Positions 13,918 through 24,593 of a stretch of 64,000 nt of DNA are shown here, in pieces. The translations under genes were made by a program, and so were the position numbers. Within the stretch, counting starts at the first letter, position 1. Every line of letters starts with the position of its first letter. This DNA is from Bradyrhizobiaceae bacterium (GTDB taxonomy: Bacteria > Pseudomonadota > Alphaproteobacteria > Rhizobiales > Xanthobacteraceae). The DNA is taken from positions 688,574-752,573 of the forward strand of contig CP078014.1 in the NCBI GenBank assembly GCA_020544565.1, given 5' to 3'. The notes below the pieces were generated by a model. It searched no databases and was not told the origin of the DNA. It saw only the letters and a list, made by a program, of their open reading frames with translations.

Positions 13918-14331
13918 ATGATGCAACCAAAGAAGACAAAGTTCCGCAAGGCGCATAAGGGCCGTATCCACGGCGTCGCCTCGTCGGGCGCGACGTTGTC
14001 TTTCGGCCAGTTCGGCCTGAAGGCGATGGCGCCGGAGCGCATCACCGCGCGCCAGATCGAAGCCGCCCGCCGCGCGCTGACCCGCCACATGAAGCGCGCC
14101 GGCCGCGTCTGGATCCGCGTGTTCCCCGACCTTCCGGTGTCGAAGAAGCCCGCCGAAGTGCGCATGGGCTCGGGCAAGGGTTCGCCGGAATTGTGGGTGG
14201 CGCGGGTGAAGCCGGGCCGCATCCTGTTCGAGATCGACGGCGTTACCGATCAGACCGCCCGCGAGGCGCTGACGCTGGCCGCCGCCAAGCTTCCGATCAA
14301 GACGCGCTTCGTCGCGCGCATTGCGGAGTAA
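13918..14331 (+). CDS. rplP: 50S ribosomal protein L16
   Basis: uL16, 137 aa, lies near the A site of the large subunit and is added late in assembly. [15 protein letters not shown] and the segment [15 protein letters not shown] are diagnostic. Two consecutive ATG codons (13918 and 13921) could both serve as start. Short 10-base gap to rpmC. Confidence 0.97.
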   Translation: MMQPKKTKFRKAHKGRIHGVASSGATLSFGQFGLKAMAPERITARQIEAARRALTRHMKRAGRVWIRVFPDLPVSKKPAEVRMGSGKGSPELWVARVKPGRILFEIDGVTDQTAREALTLAAAKLPIKTRFVARIAE

Positions 14332-14341
14332 GGAAACCACC

Positions 14342-14554
14342 ATGGCCGAACTCAAGATCGAAGACATTCGCGCGATGAGCGCCGATCAGATGGACGACGC
14401 CGTCCTCAATCTGAAGAAGGAGCGCTTCAACCTGCGGTTCCAGCGTGCCACCGGGCAGCTCGAGAACACCTCGCGCCTGCGTCAGGCCCGCCGCGACATC
14501 GCGCGCATCAAGACCGTCGCCGCGCAGAAGCGCGCCGACCAGAGCAAGAAGTAA
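14342..14554 (+). CDS. rpmC: 50S ribosomal protein L29
   Basis: uL29, 70 aa, a two-helix protein at the tunnel exit next to L23. The ATG at 14342 gives [16 protein letters not shown]; an earlier in-frame ATG at 14321 lies inside rplP and is unlikely. [15 protein letters not shown] and the [10 protein letters not shown] segment match the family. Confidence 0.95.
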   Translation: MAELKIEDIRAMSADQMDDAVLNLKKERFNLRFQRATGQLENTSRLRQARRDIARIKTVAAQKRADQSKK

Positions 14555-14564
14555 GGGGCGAAAG

Positions 14565-14810
14565 ATGCCGAAGCGTACTCTCCAGGGCGTCGTCGTCAGC
14601 GACAAGCAGGACAAGACCGTTGTCGTGCGCGTCGACCGCCGCTTCATCCACCCGATCTACAAGAAGACCATTCGCCGGTCCAAGAACTACCACGCGCATG
14701 ACGAGAACAACCAGTTCAAGGCAGGCGACACGGTCTGGATCGAAGAAAGCAAACCACTCTCGAAGTTGAAGCGCTGGACCGTGGTCCAGAGCGACAAGAA
14801 AACAGCTTAA
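14565..14810 (+). CDS. rpsQ: 30S ribosomal protein S17
   Basis: uS17, 81 aa, OB-fold protein that binds helices 7 and 11 of 16S rRNA early in assembly. [21 protein letters not shown] is a standard start, with GGGGCGAAAG just upstream. [16 protein letters not shown] closes the fold. It is the last gene of the S10 segment. Confidence 0.96.
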   Translation: MPKRTLQGVVVSDKQDKTVVVRVDRRFIHPIYKKTIRRSKNYHAHDENNQFKAGDTVWIEESKPLSKLKRWTVVQSDKKTA

Positions 14811-14849
14811 GCGCAACCAAGCGCATCAGAAAGAGGACGAGGTGCATCA

Positions 14850-15218
14850 ATGATTCAGATGCAGACCAACCTCGACGTGGCCGATAATTCCGGCGCGCGC
14901 CGTGTCATGTGCATCAAGGTTCTTGGAGGTTCCAAGCGCCGCTATGCCACGGTGGGCGACATCATCGTCGTCTCGATCAAGGAAGCCATTCCGCGTGGCA
15001 AGGTGAAGAAGGGCGACGTCATGAAAGCCGTCGTCGTGCGCGTGGCGAAGGATATTCGCCGCGCCGACGGGTCTGTGATCCGCTTCGACCGCAACGCCGC
15101 AGTGCTGATCAACAATCAGTCCGAGCCGATCGGCACCCGCATCTTCGGACCGGTGCCGCGCGAACTGCGCGCCAAGAACCACATGAAGATCATTTCGCTT
15201 GCGCCGGAGGTGCTGTGA
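14850..15218 (+). CDS. rplN: 50S ribosomal protein L14
   Basis: uL14, 122 aa, part of intersubunit bridges and the RsfS silencing-factor site. [28 protein letters not shown] is diagnostic. It begins the spc segment, with GAGGACGAGG upstream. The stop shares a base with the rplX start. Confidence 0.97.
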   Translation: MIQMQTNLDVADNSGARRVMCIKVLGGSKRRYATVGDIIVVSIKEAIPRGKVKKGDVMKAVVVRVAKDIRRADGSVIRFDRNAAVLINNQSEPIGTRIFGPVPRELRAKNHMKIISLAPEVL

Positions 15219-15532
15219 TGGCTGCCAGGATTCGCAAGGGCGACAAGGTCGTCGTGCTGACCGGCCGCGACAAGGGCCGCACCGGCGAGGTGTTCGAGGT
15301 GCGTCCGTCCGAGGGCCGCGCGCTGGTGCGCGGCGTCAATCTCGTCAAGCGCCACCAGAAGCAGAGCGCGACCCAGGAAGGCGGCATCATCTCCAAGGAG
15401 TCGCCGATCCACCTGTCGAACATCGCGCTGCTGGCCAAGGACGGCAAGCCGACCAAGGTCGGGTTCAAGATTGAGCAGGATGGCACCAAGGTGCGCGTCG
15501 CCAGGCGCGCGGGAGCTGAGATCGATGGCTGA
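15218..15532 (+). CDS. rplX: 50S ribosomal protein L24
   Basis: uL24, 104 aa, an assembly initiator near the tunnel exit with a KOW motif ([20 protein letters not shown]). The ATG overlaps the rplN stop (TGATG). The protein ends eight bases inside rplE, so translation of the three genes is probably coupled. Confidence 0.96.
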   Translation: MAARIRKGDKVVVLTGRDKGRTGEVFEVRPSEGRALVRGVNLVKRHQKQSATQEGGIISKESPIHLSNIALLAKDGKPTKVGFKIEQDGTKVRVARRAGAEIDG

Positions 15533-16082
15533 GACCGCATACGTTCCGCGCCTGCGCGCGCAATTCGACAAGGAAATCCGCGGCAAGCTGGTCGAGCGGT
15601 TCGGTTACACGAACCCGATGCAGGTGCCGTCGCTGGAGAAGGTGGTGCTCAACATGGGCATCGGCGAGGCCGTCAACGACCGCAAGAAGGTCGAACTGGC
15701 CGCCGCCGATCTCGCGCTGATCGCCGGCCAGAAGCCGATCGTCACGCATTCGCGCAAGGCGATCGCGACCTTCAAGCTGCGCGAAGGCCAGGCCATCGGC
15801 GCCAAGGTGACGCTGCGCAAGTCCAGGATGTACGACTTCGTCGATCGTCTGGTGAACATCGCGCTGCCTCGCGTGCGCGACTTCCGCGGCCTCAATCCGA
15901 AGAGCTTCGACGGCCGCGGCAACTATTCGCTCGGCCTCAAGGAGCACCTGGTGTTCCCGGAAATCGACTACGACAAGTCGGGCGAGACCTGGGGCATGGA
16001 CATCACGATCTGCACCACCGCCGCCACCGATGACGAGGCGCGTGCGTTGCTGACCGCTTTCAATTTCCCGTTCCGGCAGTGA
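15525..16082 (+). CDS. rplE: 50S ribosomal protein L5
   Basis: uL5, 185 aa, binds 5S rRNA in the central protuberance and contacts S13 across the subunit interface. [15 protein letters not shown] gives the usual start, overlapping the rplX end. Core segments such as [16 protein letters not shown] and [16 protein letters not shown] are present. Length is normal. Confidence 0.97.
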   Translation: MAETAYVPRLRAQFDKEIRGKLVERFGYTNPMQVPSLEKVVLNMGIGEAVNDRKKVELAAADLALIAGQKPIVTHSRKAIATFKLREGQAIGAKVTLRKSRMYDFVDRLVNIALPRVRDFRGLNPKSFDGRGNYSLGLKEHLVFPEIDYDKSGETWGMDITICTTAATDDEARALLTAFNFPFRQ

Positions 16083-16130
16083 GGCGCTGACTTCGGCGTC
16101 TCAAACGCGGAAAGGTATGGAGACTACTCT

Positions 16131-16436
16131 ATGGCTAAGAAGAGTTCTGTCGAGAAGAACAACCGGCGCCAGCGGATGACGAAGAACGCCGCCGCCAAGC
16201 GTGCCCGGCTGAAGGCGGTCATCGCCGACAAGACGAAGCCGATGGAAGAGCGTTTCGCCGCCACCATCAAGCTCGCCGAGATGCCGCGCAATTCGTCGGC
16301 CACCCGCATCCGCAACCGTTGCGAGATCAGCGGCCGGTCGCGCGCGGTCTATCGCAAGCAGAAGATGAGCCGCATCGCCATCCGTGACTTCGGTTCGAAG
16401 GGCCTTATTCCCGGCCTGGTCAAGTCGAGCTGGTAA
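16131..16436 (+). CDS. rpsN: 30S ribosomal protein S14
   Basis: uS14, 101 aa, the long zinc-free form: there is no CxxC pair, unlike the 61-residue zinc-binding type. [16 protein letters not shown] and [15 protein letters not shown] are diagnostic. It folds into the 30S head next to S3 and S10. Confidence 0.96.
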   Translation: MAKKSSVEKNNRRQRMTKNAAAKRARLKAVIADKTKPMEERFAATIKLAEMPRNSSATRIRNRCEISGRSRAVYRKQKMSRIAIRDFGSKGLIPGLVKSSW

Positions 16437-16450
16437 GGGGAGGGCAGGGC

Positions 16451-16849
16451 ATGTCAACGCACGATCCCATCAGCGATCTCATCACCCGCATCCGCAACGC
16501 GCAGATGCGCAACAAGTCCAAGGTCTCGACCCCGGGCTCGAAGATGCGCGCCAACGTTCTCGAAGTGCTGAAGGCCGAGGGCTATATCCGCGGCTATGCG
16601 GCGGTCGAGCACAAGGGCGGCCACAACGAGCTCGAGATCGAGCTGAAGTATTTCGATGGCGAGCCGGTCATCCGCGAGATCGAGCGGGTCTCCAAGCCCG
16701 GGCGTCGGGTTTACGCCTCGGTGAAGAACCTGCCGCGCGTGAAGAACGGTCTCGGCATCTCGGTGCTGTCGACGCCGAAGGGAATCATGGCAGACCACGA
16801 CGCGCGCGACGCGAATGTGGGCGGCGAAGTTCTCTTCACGGTGTTCTAA
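16451..16849 (+). CDS. rpsH: 30S ribosomal protein S8
   Basis: uS8, 132 aa, central-domain 16S rRNA binder. In E. coli it also represses the spc operon by binding mRNA near rpl[21 protein letters not shown] and the C-terminal [18 protein letters not shown] are diagnostic. No repressor hairpin was identified here. Confidence 0.96.
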   Translation: MSTHDPISDLITRIRNAQMRNKSKVSTPGSKMRANVLEVLKAEGYIRGYAAVEHKGGHNELEIELKYFDGEPVIREIERVSKPGRRVYASVKNLPRVKNGLGISVLSTPKGIMADHDARDANVGGEVLFTVF

Positions 16850-16862
16850 GGAAGGAAGATCA

Positions 16863-17396
16863 ATGTCCCGCGTAGGCAAAAGGCCCGTCGCGATCGCCTC
16901 CGGCGTCACCGCGAATGTCGAAGGGCAGACCGTGAAGATGAAGGGTCCGAAGGGCGCCCTTCAATTCGTCGTGCACGACGACGTTTCCGTCGAGATGAAG
17001 GACGGCGCGATCCGCGTTGCGCCGCGTTTCGAGACCAAGCGGGCGCGCTCGCTGTACGGCACCGCGCGCGCCCAGATCGCCAACTTGGTCGAAGGCGTCA
17101 CCAAGGGCTTCGAGAAGAAGCTGGAAATCACCGGCGTCGGCTATCGCGCCGCGCTGCAGGGCAAGAACCTGCAGCTCGCGCTCGGCTACAGCCACGACGT
17201 GATCTATCCGATCCCGGAGGGCATCACGATCACCGTTCCGAAGCCGACCGAGATCACCGTCGCGGGCAACGACAGCCAGCGCGTCGGCCAGGTCGCCGCC
17301 GAAATTCGCGCCTATCGTCCGCCGGAGCCCTACAAGGGCAAGGGCGTCAAGTACGCGAACGAATTCATCTTCCGCAAGGAAGGCAAGAAGAAGTAA
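16863..17396 (+). CDS. rplF: 50S ribosomal protein L6
   Basis: uL6, 177 aa, sits near the sarcin-ricin loop and factor-binding site. [15 protein letters not shown] at 16863 is the correct beginning, preceded by AAGGAAG; an in-frame codon 48 bases upstream lies inside rpsH. The two homologous domains end in [16 protein letters not shown], typical of the family. Confidence 0.96.
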   Translation: MSRVGKRPVAIASGVTANVEGQTVKMKGPKGALQFVVHDDVSVEMKDGAIRVAPRFETKRARSLYGTARAQIANLVEGVTKGFEKKLEITGVGYRAALQGKNLQLALGYSHDVIYPIPEGITITVPKPTEITVAGNDSQRVGQVAAEIRAYRPPEPYKGKGVKYANEFIFRKEGKKK

Positions 17397-17407
17397 CGGA
17401 GCCGGTC

Positions 17408-17770
17408 ATGTCGAAACTCAAGGTCACGAATGCCCGGCGCAAGCAGCGCGTGCGTCTCGCGCTGCGCCGGACCGCGAACGGACGTCCGCGCCTGTCGGTG
17501 TTCCGCTCGTCGAAGCACATCTATGCGCAGGTCATCGACGACCTGAAGGGCGAGACGCTGGCGTCCGCCTCGTCGCTGGAAAAGACGCTGCGCGACGGCG
17601 GCAAGACCGGCGCGGATATCGACGCCGCCAAGGCCGTCGGCAAGCTGCTGGCGGAGCGCGCCGTGAAGAACGGCGTGAAGGAAGTCGTTTTCGACCGTGG
17701 TGGCTATCTCTACCACGGGCGCGTCAAGGCGCTCGGCGAGGCCGCGCGCGAGAGCGGCCTGAGCTTCTGA
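17408..17770 (+). CDS. rplR: 50S ribosomal protein L18
   Basis: uL18, 120 aa, binds 5S rRNA with L5 and helps bring it into the central protuberance. [20 protein letters not shown] and [24 protein letters not shown]-like ending (ARESGLSF) are diagnostic. A 90-base gap to rpsE follows. Confidence 0.96.
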   Translation: MSKLKVTNARRKQRVRLALRRTANGRPRLSVFRSSKHIYAQVIDDLKGETLASASSLEKTLRDGGKTGADIDAAKAVGKLLAERAVKNGVKEVVFDRGGYLYHGRVKALGEAARESGLSF

Positions 17771-17860
17771 GGCTCGGGTCTCTGCAATTTGGTTTGAACG
17801 GACACAGGACAGGGGCGCTTAGTCTGCACAAGGCGAGCCCCGTAAGGATTGGAAAACACC

Positions 17861-18430
17861 ATGGCAGGTGAACGCGAACGCGGCGGTCAGCGGCGAGACC
17901 GGGAAGAGCGCGATAGCGAGTTCGTGGACAAGCTCGTCCACATCAACCGCGTGGCGAAGGTCGTCAAGGGCGGCAAGCGCTTCGGTTTCGCGGCTCTGGT
18001 CGTCATCGGCGACCAGAAGGGCCGGGTCGGCTTCGGTCACGGCAAGGCGCGCGAAGTGCCGGAAGCGATCCGCAAGGCGACCGAGTCGGCCAAGCGCAAC
18101 CTGACGCGCGTGGCTCTGCGCGAAGGCCGCACGCTGCATCACGACATCGCCGGCCGCCACGGCGCGGGCCGCGTCTATCTACGCGCGGCGCCGGCCGGCA
18201 CCGGCATCATCGCCGGCGGCCCGATGCGCGCGGTGTTCGAGACGCTCGGCATCCAGGACGTGGTGGCGAAGTCGGTCGGCTCGTCGAACCCTTACAACAT
18301 GGTTCGCGCCACCTTCGATGCGCTGAAGCATCAGGATTCGCCGCGCTCGGTGGCCAACCGTCGCAACATCAAGGTGTCCACGCTGCAGTCGCGCCGTGTC
18401 GGCGGCGATGCCGAAGCGGCTGCGGATTAA
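17861..18430 (+). CDS. rpsE: 30S ribosomal protein S5
   Basis: uS5, 189 aa, lines the mRNA entry channel with S3 and S4 and affects decoding fidelity. [20 protein letters not shown] is the double-stranded-RNA-binding-like domain, and [20 protein letters not shown] is the C-terminal fold. The ATG at 17861 (MAGERERGG) is preferred to one four codons upstream. No spectinomycin-resistance-like deletion is obvious in the Lys/Gly loop. Confidence 0.95.
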   Translation: MAGERERGGQRRDREERDSEFVDKLVHINRVAKVVKGGKRFGFAALVVIGDQKGRVGFGHGKAREVPEAIRKATESAKRNLTRVALREGRTLHHDIAGRHGAGRVYLRAAPAGTGIIAGGPMRAVFETLGIQDVVAKSVGSSNPYNMVRATFDALKHQDSPRSVANRRNIKVSTLQSRRVGGDAEAAAD

Positions 18431-18457
18431 TTCACGCGCCTTTCTGGAGTTAAGACA

Positions 18458-18655
18458 ATGGCCAAGGCCGCAACCAAAACCATCAAGGTCGAGCAGACCG
18501 GCAGCCCGATCCGCCGCCACAGCTCGCAGCGCGAGACCCTGATCGGTCTGCGCCTCAACAAGATCGGCCGCGTTTCCGAGCTGGAGGATTCGCCTGCGGT
18601 TCGCGGCATGATCGCCAAGGTTCAGCACCTCGTTCGCGTCGTGGACGGGAAGTAA
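18458..18655 (+). CDS. rpmD: 50S ribosomal protein L30
   Basis: uL30, 65 aa, binds 23S rRNA in the large subunit. The core [20 protein letters not shown] and [14 protein letters not shown] is complete. This is the housekeeping copy. Its sequence is closely mirrored by the N-terminal domain of a much larger island protein encoded at 51770-52747 (37 identical of 55 aligned residues). Confidence 0.97.
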   Translation: MAKAATKTIKVEQTGSPIRRHSSQRETLIGLRLNKIGRVSELEDSPAVRGMIAKVQHLVRVVDGK

Positions 18656-18666
18656 GGAACAGAGCG

Positions 18667-19185
18667 ATGAAACTCAATGAGATCGCCGACAATGCCGGCT
18701 CGCGCAAGAAGCGCATGCGCGTCGGCCGTGGTATCGGCTCCGGCAAGGGCAAGCAGTCCGGCCGTGGCGGCAAGGGCCAGACCGCGCGCTCGGGCGTGCG
18801 CATCAAGGGCTTCGAGGGCGGCCAGATGCCGCTGCATCGCCGCCTGCCGAAGCGCGGCTTCAACAACATCTTCCGGCTCGAACTGACCGAGGTCAATCTC
18901 GATCGCCTGCAGGAAGCCATCGACGCCAAGAAGATCGACACGAGCGCGGCCGTGAACGCGGAAGCGCTGGTCAAGTCCGGCCTGCTGCGCCGTGCCAAGG
19001 ACGGCGTGCGTCTGCTCGGCCGCGGCGAACTGACGGCGAAGATCAACATCGAGGTGTATGGCGCGACCAAGGCCGCCATCGCGGCGGTCGAAAAGGCCGG
19101 CGGTTCGGTGAAGATCCTGGCTCCCGCGAAGGACGCCGCCGCGCAGAAGGCGGCCGCCAAGAAGCCGAACAGGAAGGCTTCGTAA
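18667..19185 (+). CDS. rplO: 50S ribosomal protein L15
   Basis: uL15, 172 aa, a late-stage 23S rRNA binder with a long glycine- and lysine-rich N-terminal extension ([21 protein letters not shown]). The C-terminal fold includes [10 protein letters not shown]. An Ala/Lys-rich tail of about 20 residues makes it longer than E. coli L15 (144 aa). secY follows after a 123-base gap holding a dispersed palindrome. Confidence 0.96.
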   Translation: MKLNEIADNAGSRKKRMRVGRGIGSGKGKQSGRGGKGQTARSGVRIKGFEGGQMPLHRRLPKRGFNNIFRLELTEVNLDRLQEAIDAKKIDTSAAVNAEALVKSGLLRRAKDGVRLLGRGELTAKINIEVYGATKAAIAAVEKAGGSVKILAPAKDAAAQKAAAKKPNRKAS

Positions 19186-19190
19186 AATTC

Positions 19191-19286
19191 CGTCTCGCCC
19201 GGCCTTGTGCCGGGCATCCACGCCTTTACTTCTTTATCGCCCCCGAAAAGAAGGCGTGGAGGGCCGGGACGAGACCGGCCGTGACG
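19191..19286. repeat. dispersed palindromic repeat (REP-like), copy A
   Basis: Between rplO and secY. Two nested palindromes: CCGGCCTTGTGCCGGG-type GC arms on both flanks, and an inner pair CCACGCCTT (19218-19226) with AAGGCGTGG (19251-19259). Similar units with the same GGATG/CCGGGC core occur at 22228, 32808 and 37746. It lies inside an essential operon and must be transcribed. Confidence 0.7.
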
Positions 19287-19308
19287 ACTGAAAAGGACCG
19301 GGATCAAG

Positions 19309-20636
<1,328 letters not shown>

Positions 20637-20640
<4 letters not shown>

Positions 20641-21620
20641 GACTGATTCTTCTCGGGCCGCCGGGGGCGGGCAAGGGAACGCAGGCGCAGAGGCTGGTCG
20701 AAAAGTACGGCATCGTTCAGCTGTCCACCGGTGACATGCTGCGCGCGGCAGTGGCGGCGGGAACGCCGGTCGGCCTTCGCGCCAAGGACATCATGGCCGG
20801 CGGCGGGCTTGTCCCGGACGAGGTCGTGGTCGGAATCATCTCGGACCGGATCGAAGAGCCCGACGCCAGGAACGGATTCATTCTCGACGGCTTCCCGCGC
20901 ACGGTGCCGCAGGCCGAAGCGCTCGACGACCTCCTGAAGAACAAGCGCCTCAAGCTCGACGCCGTGATCGAACTGCGCGTCAATGAAAGCGCACTGCTGC
21001 AGCGGGTCGAAACCCGTGTCGCGCAGATGCGGGAGCGCGGCGAGACCGTCCGCGCCGATGATACGCCGGAAGTGCTGTCGAAGCGGCTGGCGAGCTATCG
21101 CGCCCAGACCGAGCCGCTGGTGCATCACTATGCCGACAAGGGCAACCTGATCACCATCGACGGCATGATGAGCATCGAAGAGGTGACGGCGGCGATCGAC
21201 CGCGTGCTGGCGGCGCTGGGAGCAGCCGAATCGGTCGCCAAGCCGGCCAGGGCCGCGGCCCGCAAGACCGCCCGGAAGGTTGGCAAAAAGGCTGCCAAGA
21301 AGGGCGCCAAGTCGGCCAAAAAGCCGGCCGCGAAAGCGGCCAAGCCGACCAAAAAAGCCGCCAAGAAGGCCAAAAAAGCCGTGAAGGCCCCCGCCAAGGC
21401 TGCGAAAGCCTCGCCCCGGAAGGCCAAAAAGGCCGCCAAACCGGCCGCTAAGGGCGTGAAAAAGCAGGCGAAAAAGGCGGCGAAAGCGACCAAAGCCCGT
21501 TCCGCCGGGAAGAAGGTTGCCAAGACCCGCAAAACGGCCGGCAAGACCGCCCGCAAGGCGGCCAAAACGGTCACGAAAAAGCGAGTTGGAACGGCCAAGC
21601 GGTTGACGAAACGCCGTTAA
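20637..21620 (+). CDS. adk: adenylate kinase with a Lys/Ala-rich C-terminal tail
   Basis: Catalyses AMP + ATP = 2 ADP. The core (residues 1 to about 195) has the P-loop [10 protein letters not shown] at 8-17, the AMP-binding STGDMLR, GFPRT, and a short LID ([14 protein letters not shown]) without zinc cysteines. About 130 further residues are almost wholly Lys, Ala, Arg, Pro and Thr, in repeats such as AAKK and KPAAKAAK. They resemble the tail of eukaryotic histone H1 and bacterial Hc1/HU tails. Total length is 327 aa against roughly 190-220 for the family. The tail is in one uninterrupted frame, so it is probably translated; a nucleic-acid-binding role is inference. Confidence 0.93.
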
Positions 21621-21683
21621 ATACATTAATAAGCCCGCATCCAGTCGGATAGTTCAGACGATGCCGGGCCCCGAAAGAAAATG

Positions 21684-21753
21684 GGGAGGGCGTCGTGTTC
21701 GCGTTTGTGAACACCCGCCCGACGCAAAAGACCTAAACACGACAAGCCCTCCC
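21684..21753 (+). promoter_or_regulatory. alternative-hairpin leader upstream of rpsM
   Basis: GGGAGGGC plus GTCGTGTT (21684-21699) can pair with AACACGAC and GCCCTCCC (21736-21753) across a two-base bulge. An inner pair GTGTTC (21695-21700) with GAACAC (21709-21714) uses part of the same left arm, so the two hairpins compete. It lies in the 159-base adk-rpsM gap, ahead of the alpha segment, where E. coli has its S4-controlled leader. Regulation is inferred. Confidence 0.45.
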
Positions 21754-21779
21754 GACGGATGGCGACAGGAGCGAAGACA

Positions 21780-22148
21780 GTGGCCCGTATTGCCGGTGTG
21801 AATATCCCGACCAACAAGCGCGTTCTGATTGCGCTTCAGTATATCCATGGCATCGGCCAGAAGAATGCGGCCGACATCGTCGAGAAGGTGAAGATCCCGC
21901 TCGATCGCCGCGTGTCGCAGCTCACCGACCAGGAAGTGCTGCAGATTCGCGAGATCATCGACCGCGACTATCTCGTCGAGGGCGACCTGCGCCGCGAAGT
22001 CGGCATGAACATCAAGCGTCTGATGGACCTCGGCTGCTATCGCGGCCTGCGCCATCGTCGCGGCCTGCCGGTGCGCGGTCAGCGGACCCACACCAATGCG
22101 CGTACGCGCAAGGGTCCGGCCAAGGCCATCGCCGGCAAGAAGAAGTGA
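21780..22148 (+). CDS. rpsM: 30S ribosomal protein S13
   Basis: uS13, 122 aa, 30S head protein touching P-site tRNA and L5. I place the start at GTG 21780, giving [14 protein letters not shown], the standard S13 beginning, with AGGAG eight bases before it. An ATG 21 bases upstream would add seven residues. [15 protein letters not shown] near the end is diagnostic. Confidence 0.95.
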   Translation: MARIAGVNIPTNKRVLIALQYIHGIGQKNAADIVEKVKIPLDRRVSQLTDQEVLQIREIIDRDYLVEGDLRREVGMNIKRLMDLGCYRGLRHRRGLPVRGQRTHTNARTRKGPAKAIAGKKK

Positions 22149-22325
22149 CCTTGGCGGCTTAGCCAAGATCATCCCCGGGGAACGCGAAGCGGCAGCCCGG
22201 GGATTTGGATATTACAAGCGAGATCAAGACGTGGATGGCCGGGACAAGCCCGGCCATGACGGACTGAAAATGAAATTCCCCAGCGTCTGGAATCACGGAC
22301 GCGCTTGAAGGAAGAGAAGAGACTT
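22149..22325 (+). other. rpsM-rpsK gap with hairpin and repeat
   Basis: The 177-base gap holds a GC-rich imperfect hairpin (CCCGGGG near 22172 with CCCGGGG near 22197), then the dispersed palindrome at 22228-22263, then GGAAGAGAAGAG as the likely rpsK ribosome-binding region. No gene fits here. Confidence 0.4.
22228..22263. repeat. dispersed palindromic repeat (REP-like), copy B
   Basis: GACGTGGATGGCCGGG followed by ACAAG and CCCGGCCATGACGGA; the GGCCGGG/CCCGGCC arms form a seven-base stem. It lies inside the alpha ribosomal segment and shares its core with copies A, C and D. Confidence 0.7.
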
Positions 22326-22715
22326 ATGGCTAAAGAAGCTACCCGCGTTCGCCGTCGTGAGCGCAAGAACATCGCGTCCGGCATTGCCCACGTGAACTCG
22401 TCGTTCAACAACACCACCATCACCATCACCGACGCGCAGGGCAACACCATTGCCTGGTCGTCGGCGGGCACGATGGGCTTCAAGGGCTCGCGCAAGTCGA
22501 CCCCGTATGCGGCGCAGGTGGCTGCCGAGGACGTGTCGAAGAAGGCGCAGGAACACGGCATGCGCACGCTGGAAGTCGAAGTCGCCGGTCCCGGTTCGGG
22601 CCGCGAATCGGCGCTGCGCGCGCTGCAGGCCGCGGGCTTCACCGTCACCTCGATCCGCGACGTGACCGCGATCCCGCACAACGGCTGCCGTCCGCGCAAG
22701 CGCCGCCGCGTCTGA
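22326..22715 (+). CDS. rpsK: 30S ribosomal protein S11
   Basis: uS11, 129 aa, platform protein of the 30S next to the anti-Shine-Dalgarno helix. [22 protein letters not shown] and [17 protein letters not shown] are diagnostic. The ATG at 22326 is used; an in-frame codon at 22305 would add seven residues. rpsD, which follows rpsK in E. coli, is missing here and rpoA is next. Confidence 0.96.
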   Translation: MAKEATRVRRRERKNIASGIAHVNSSFNNTTITITDAQGNTIAWSSAGTMGFKGSRKSTPYAAQVAAEDVSKKAQEHGMRTLEVEVAGPGSGRESALRALQAAGFTVTSIRDVTAIPHNGCRPRKRRRV

Positions 22716-22818
22716 TTGTTTGACTGCCGCGGGCGCGTCGTCCGCGTGATTTCAAGATGCGATGACGCGGAGCACTGCTCCGCGCCGCAACCCCTCCAAC
22801 GCCAACCCTTTGAGTGGC

Positions 22819-23850
22819 ATGGGTGAACAAGTGACAATCCAGAAAAATTGGCAAGAACTTATTCGTCCGAACAAGCTCAACGTGACGCCTGGTTCGGATC
22901 CCGCCCGTTTCGCGACCGTGATCGCCGAGCCGCTTGAGCGCGGCTTCGGCCAGACTTTGGGCAACGCGCTGCGCCGCGTGCTGCTGTCGTCGCTGCAGGG
23001 CGCGGCGGTGCAGTCGGTGCACATCGACGGCGTGCTGCACGAGTTCTCGTCCATCGCCGGTGTGCGCGAGGACGTCACCGACATCGTGCTGAACGTCAAG
23101 GACATCTCGATCAAGATGCAGGGCGAGGGCCCCAAGCGCATGGTCGTGAAGAAGTCCGGTCCGGGCGTCGTCACCGCGGGCGATATCCAGACCGTGGGCG
23201 ACATTGTCATTCTCAATCCCGAACTGCAGATCTGCACCCTCGACGAGGGCGCGGAGATCCGCATGGAATTCACCGTCAACACCGGCAAGGGCTATGTCGC
23301 CGCCGAGCGCAACCGCCCCGAGGACGCGCCGATCGGCCTGATCCCGGTGGACAGCCTGTTCTCGCCGGTGCGCAAGGTGTCCTACCGGGTGGAGAACACC
23401 CGCGAAGGCCAGATCCTCGACTACGACAAGCTGACGCTGACCATCGAGACCAACGGCGCGATCTCGCCGGAGGACGCGCTCGCCTATTCGGCGCGCATCC
23501 TGCAGGATCAGCTCAACGTGTTCGTCAACTTCGAGGAACCGCGCAAGGAAGTGGCGCAGGAGATCATTCCGGATCTCGCCTTCAATCCCGCGTTCCTCAA
23601 GAAGGTGGACGAGCTCGAACTGTCGGTCCGCTCGGCCAACTGCCTGAAGAACGATAACATCGTCTACATCGGCGACCTCGTGCAGAAGTCGGAAGCGGAA
23701 ATGCTCCGCACCCCGAACTTCGGCCGCAAGTCGCTGAACGAGATCAAGGAAGTGCTGGCCCAGATGGGGCTGCATCTCGGCATGGAAGTGCCGGGCTGGC
23801 CGCCCGAGAACATCGATGAGCTGGCCAAGCGCTTCGAGGATCACTACTGA
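22819..23850 (+). CDS. rpoA: DNA-directed RNA polymerase subunit alpha
   Basis: RNA polymerase alpha subunit, about 343 aa; the N-terminal domain dimerises to start core assembly and the C-terminal domain contacts promoter UP elements and activators. [28 protein letters not shown] is the dimerisation core; [22 protein letters not shown] and [12 protein letters not shown] form the C-terminal domain. The start is uncertain: ATG 22819 gives [11 protein letters not shown], while GTG 22831 gives the shorter VTIQKNW form with GGTGA just before it. An open frame reaching 22762 is not conserved-looking. Confidence 0.96.
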   Translation: MGEQVTIQKNWQELIRPNKLNVTPGSDPARFATVIAEPLERGFGQTLGNALRRVLLSSLQGAAVQSVHIDGVLHEFSSIAGVREDVTDIVLNVKDISIKMQGEGPKRMVVKKSGPGVVTAGDIQTVGDIVILNPELQICTLDEGAEIRMEFTVNTGKGYVAAERNRPEDAPIGLIPVDSLFSPVRKVSYRVENTREGQILDYDKLTLTIETNGAISPEDALAYSARILQDQLNVFVNFEEPRKEVAQEIIPDLAFNPAFLKKVDELELSVRSANCLKNDNIVYIGDLVQKSEAEMLRTPNFGRKSLNEIKEVLAQMGLHLGMEVPGWPPENIDELAKRFEDHY

Positions 23851-23857
23851 GAATGTC

Positions 23858-23892
23858 CATTCCGGATCGTCGCTGACGCGACATCCGGAATG
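23858..23892 (+). promoter_or_regulatory. strong hairpin between rpoA and rplQ
   Basis: CATTCCGGAT (23858-23867) pairs perfectly with ATCCGGAATG (23883-23892), extended inward by GTCGC/GCGAC around a four-base loop. It begins seven bases after the rpoA stop. There is no T-run, so it may stabilise or process the mRNA rather than end it. Confidence 0.5.
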
Positions 23893-23974
23893 ATATCCAC
23901 CGGGCGAACGCAGGCAGCCCACCTGAGCAACTGTCCGACATGCGGTCGCGACACGAGAGATAGAGGATCAAGTC

Positions 23975-24391
23975 ATGCGTCACGGAAAAGTGCATCGTAA
24001 GCTCAACCGCACCGCGGAACATCGCAAGGCGATGTTCGCCAACATGTCGGCTGCGCTGATCAAGCACGAGCAGATCGTCACCACGCTGCCGAAGGCGAAG
24101 GAGCTTCGCCCGATCGTGGAGAAGCTGGTCACGCTCGGCAAGAAGGGCGGCCTCGACAAGCGCCGCCAGGCCATCAGCGAACTGCGCGACCAGGATCAGG
24201 TCAGGAAGCTGTTCGACGTTCTGGCCCCGCGCTACAAGGACCGTCAGGGCGGCTACACCCGCATCATCAAGGCCGGCTTCCGCTACGGCGACAACGCGCC
24301 GATGGCCGTGATCGAGTTCGTCGATCGCGACGAGGACGCCAAGGGCCAGGATTCCGGCCCGGTGCAGACCAAGGACGCCGAGGCGGCGTAA
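23975..24391 (+). CDS. rplQ: 50S ribosomal protein L17
   Basis: bL17, 138 aa, near the tunnel exit. [24 protein letters not shown] is diagnostic and [23 protein letters not shown] is the conserved C-terminal core; an Asp/Glu/Gln-rich tail follows. Last gene of the ribosomal superoperon, directly before an intrinsic terminator. Confidence 0.97.
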   Translation: MRHGKVHRKLNRTAEHRKAMFANMSAALIKHEQIVTTLPKAKELRPIVEKLVTLGKKGGLDKRRQAISELRDQDQVRKLFDVLAPRYKDRQGGYTRIIKAGFRYGDNAPMAVIEFVDRDEDAKGQDSGPVQTKDAEAA

Positions 24392-24430
24392 GCGCGCCGG
24401 CGCCGACGGCACCCCACCGCGTTTCAAGAA

Positions 24431-24455
24431 AGCGGCGCTCCGGCGCCGCTTTTTT
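24431..24455 (+). terminator. intrinsic terminator of the ribosomal superoperon
   Basis: AGCGGCGC (24431-24438), loop TCCG, GCGCCGCT (24443-24450), then an unbroken run of T to 24455. Perfect eight-base GC-rich stem plus T-run, 40 bases after the rplQ stop. Confidence 0.9.
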
Positions 24456-24593
24456 CATGGGGGGATAGTTCGGCCCGGGCGAGGGAGCGAACAAGGCATC
24501 GTGAACGCGTGGATGCGGGACCCCTCGGCGTTTGTCACCCTTGTCGTTTCAGGGGTATAGTTTCCGTTCGGATACAATTTCAGGATCGTTTTC

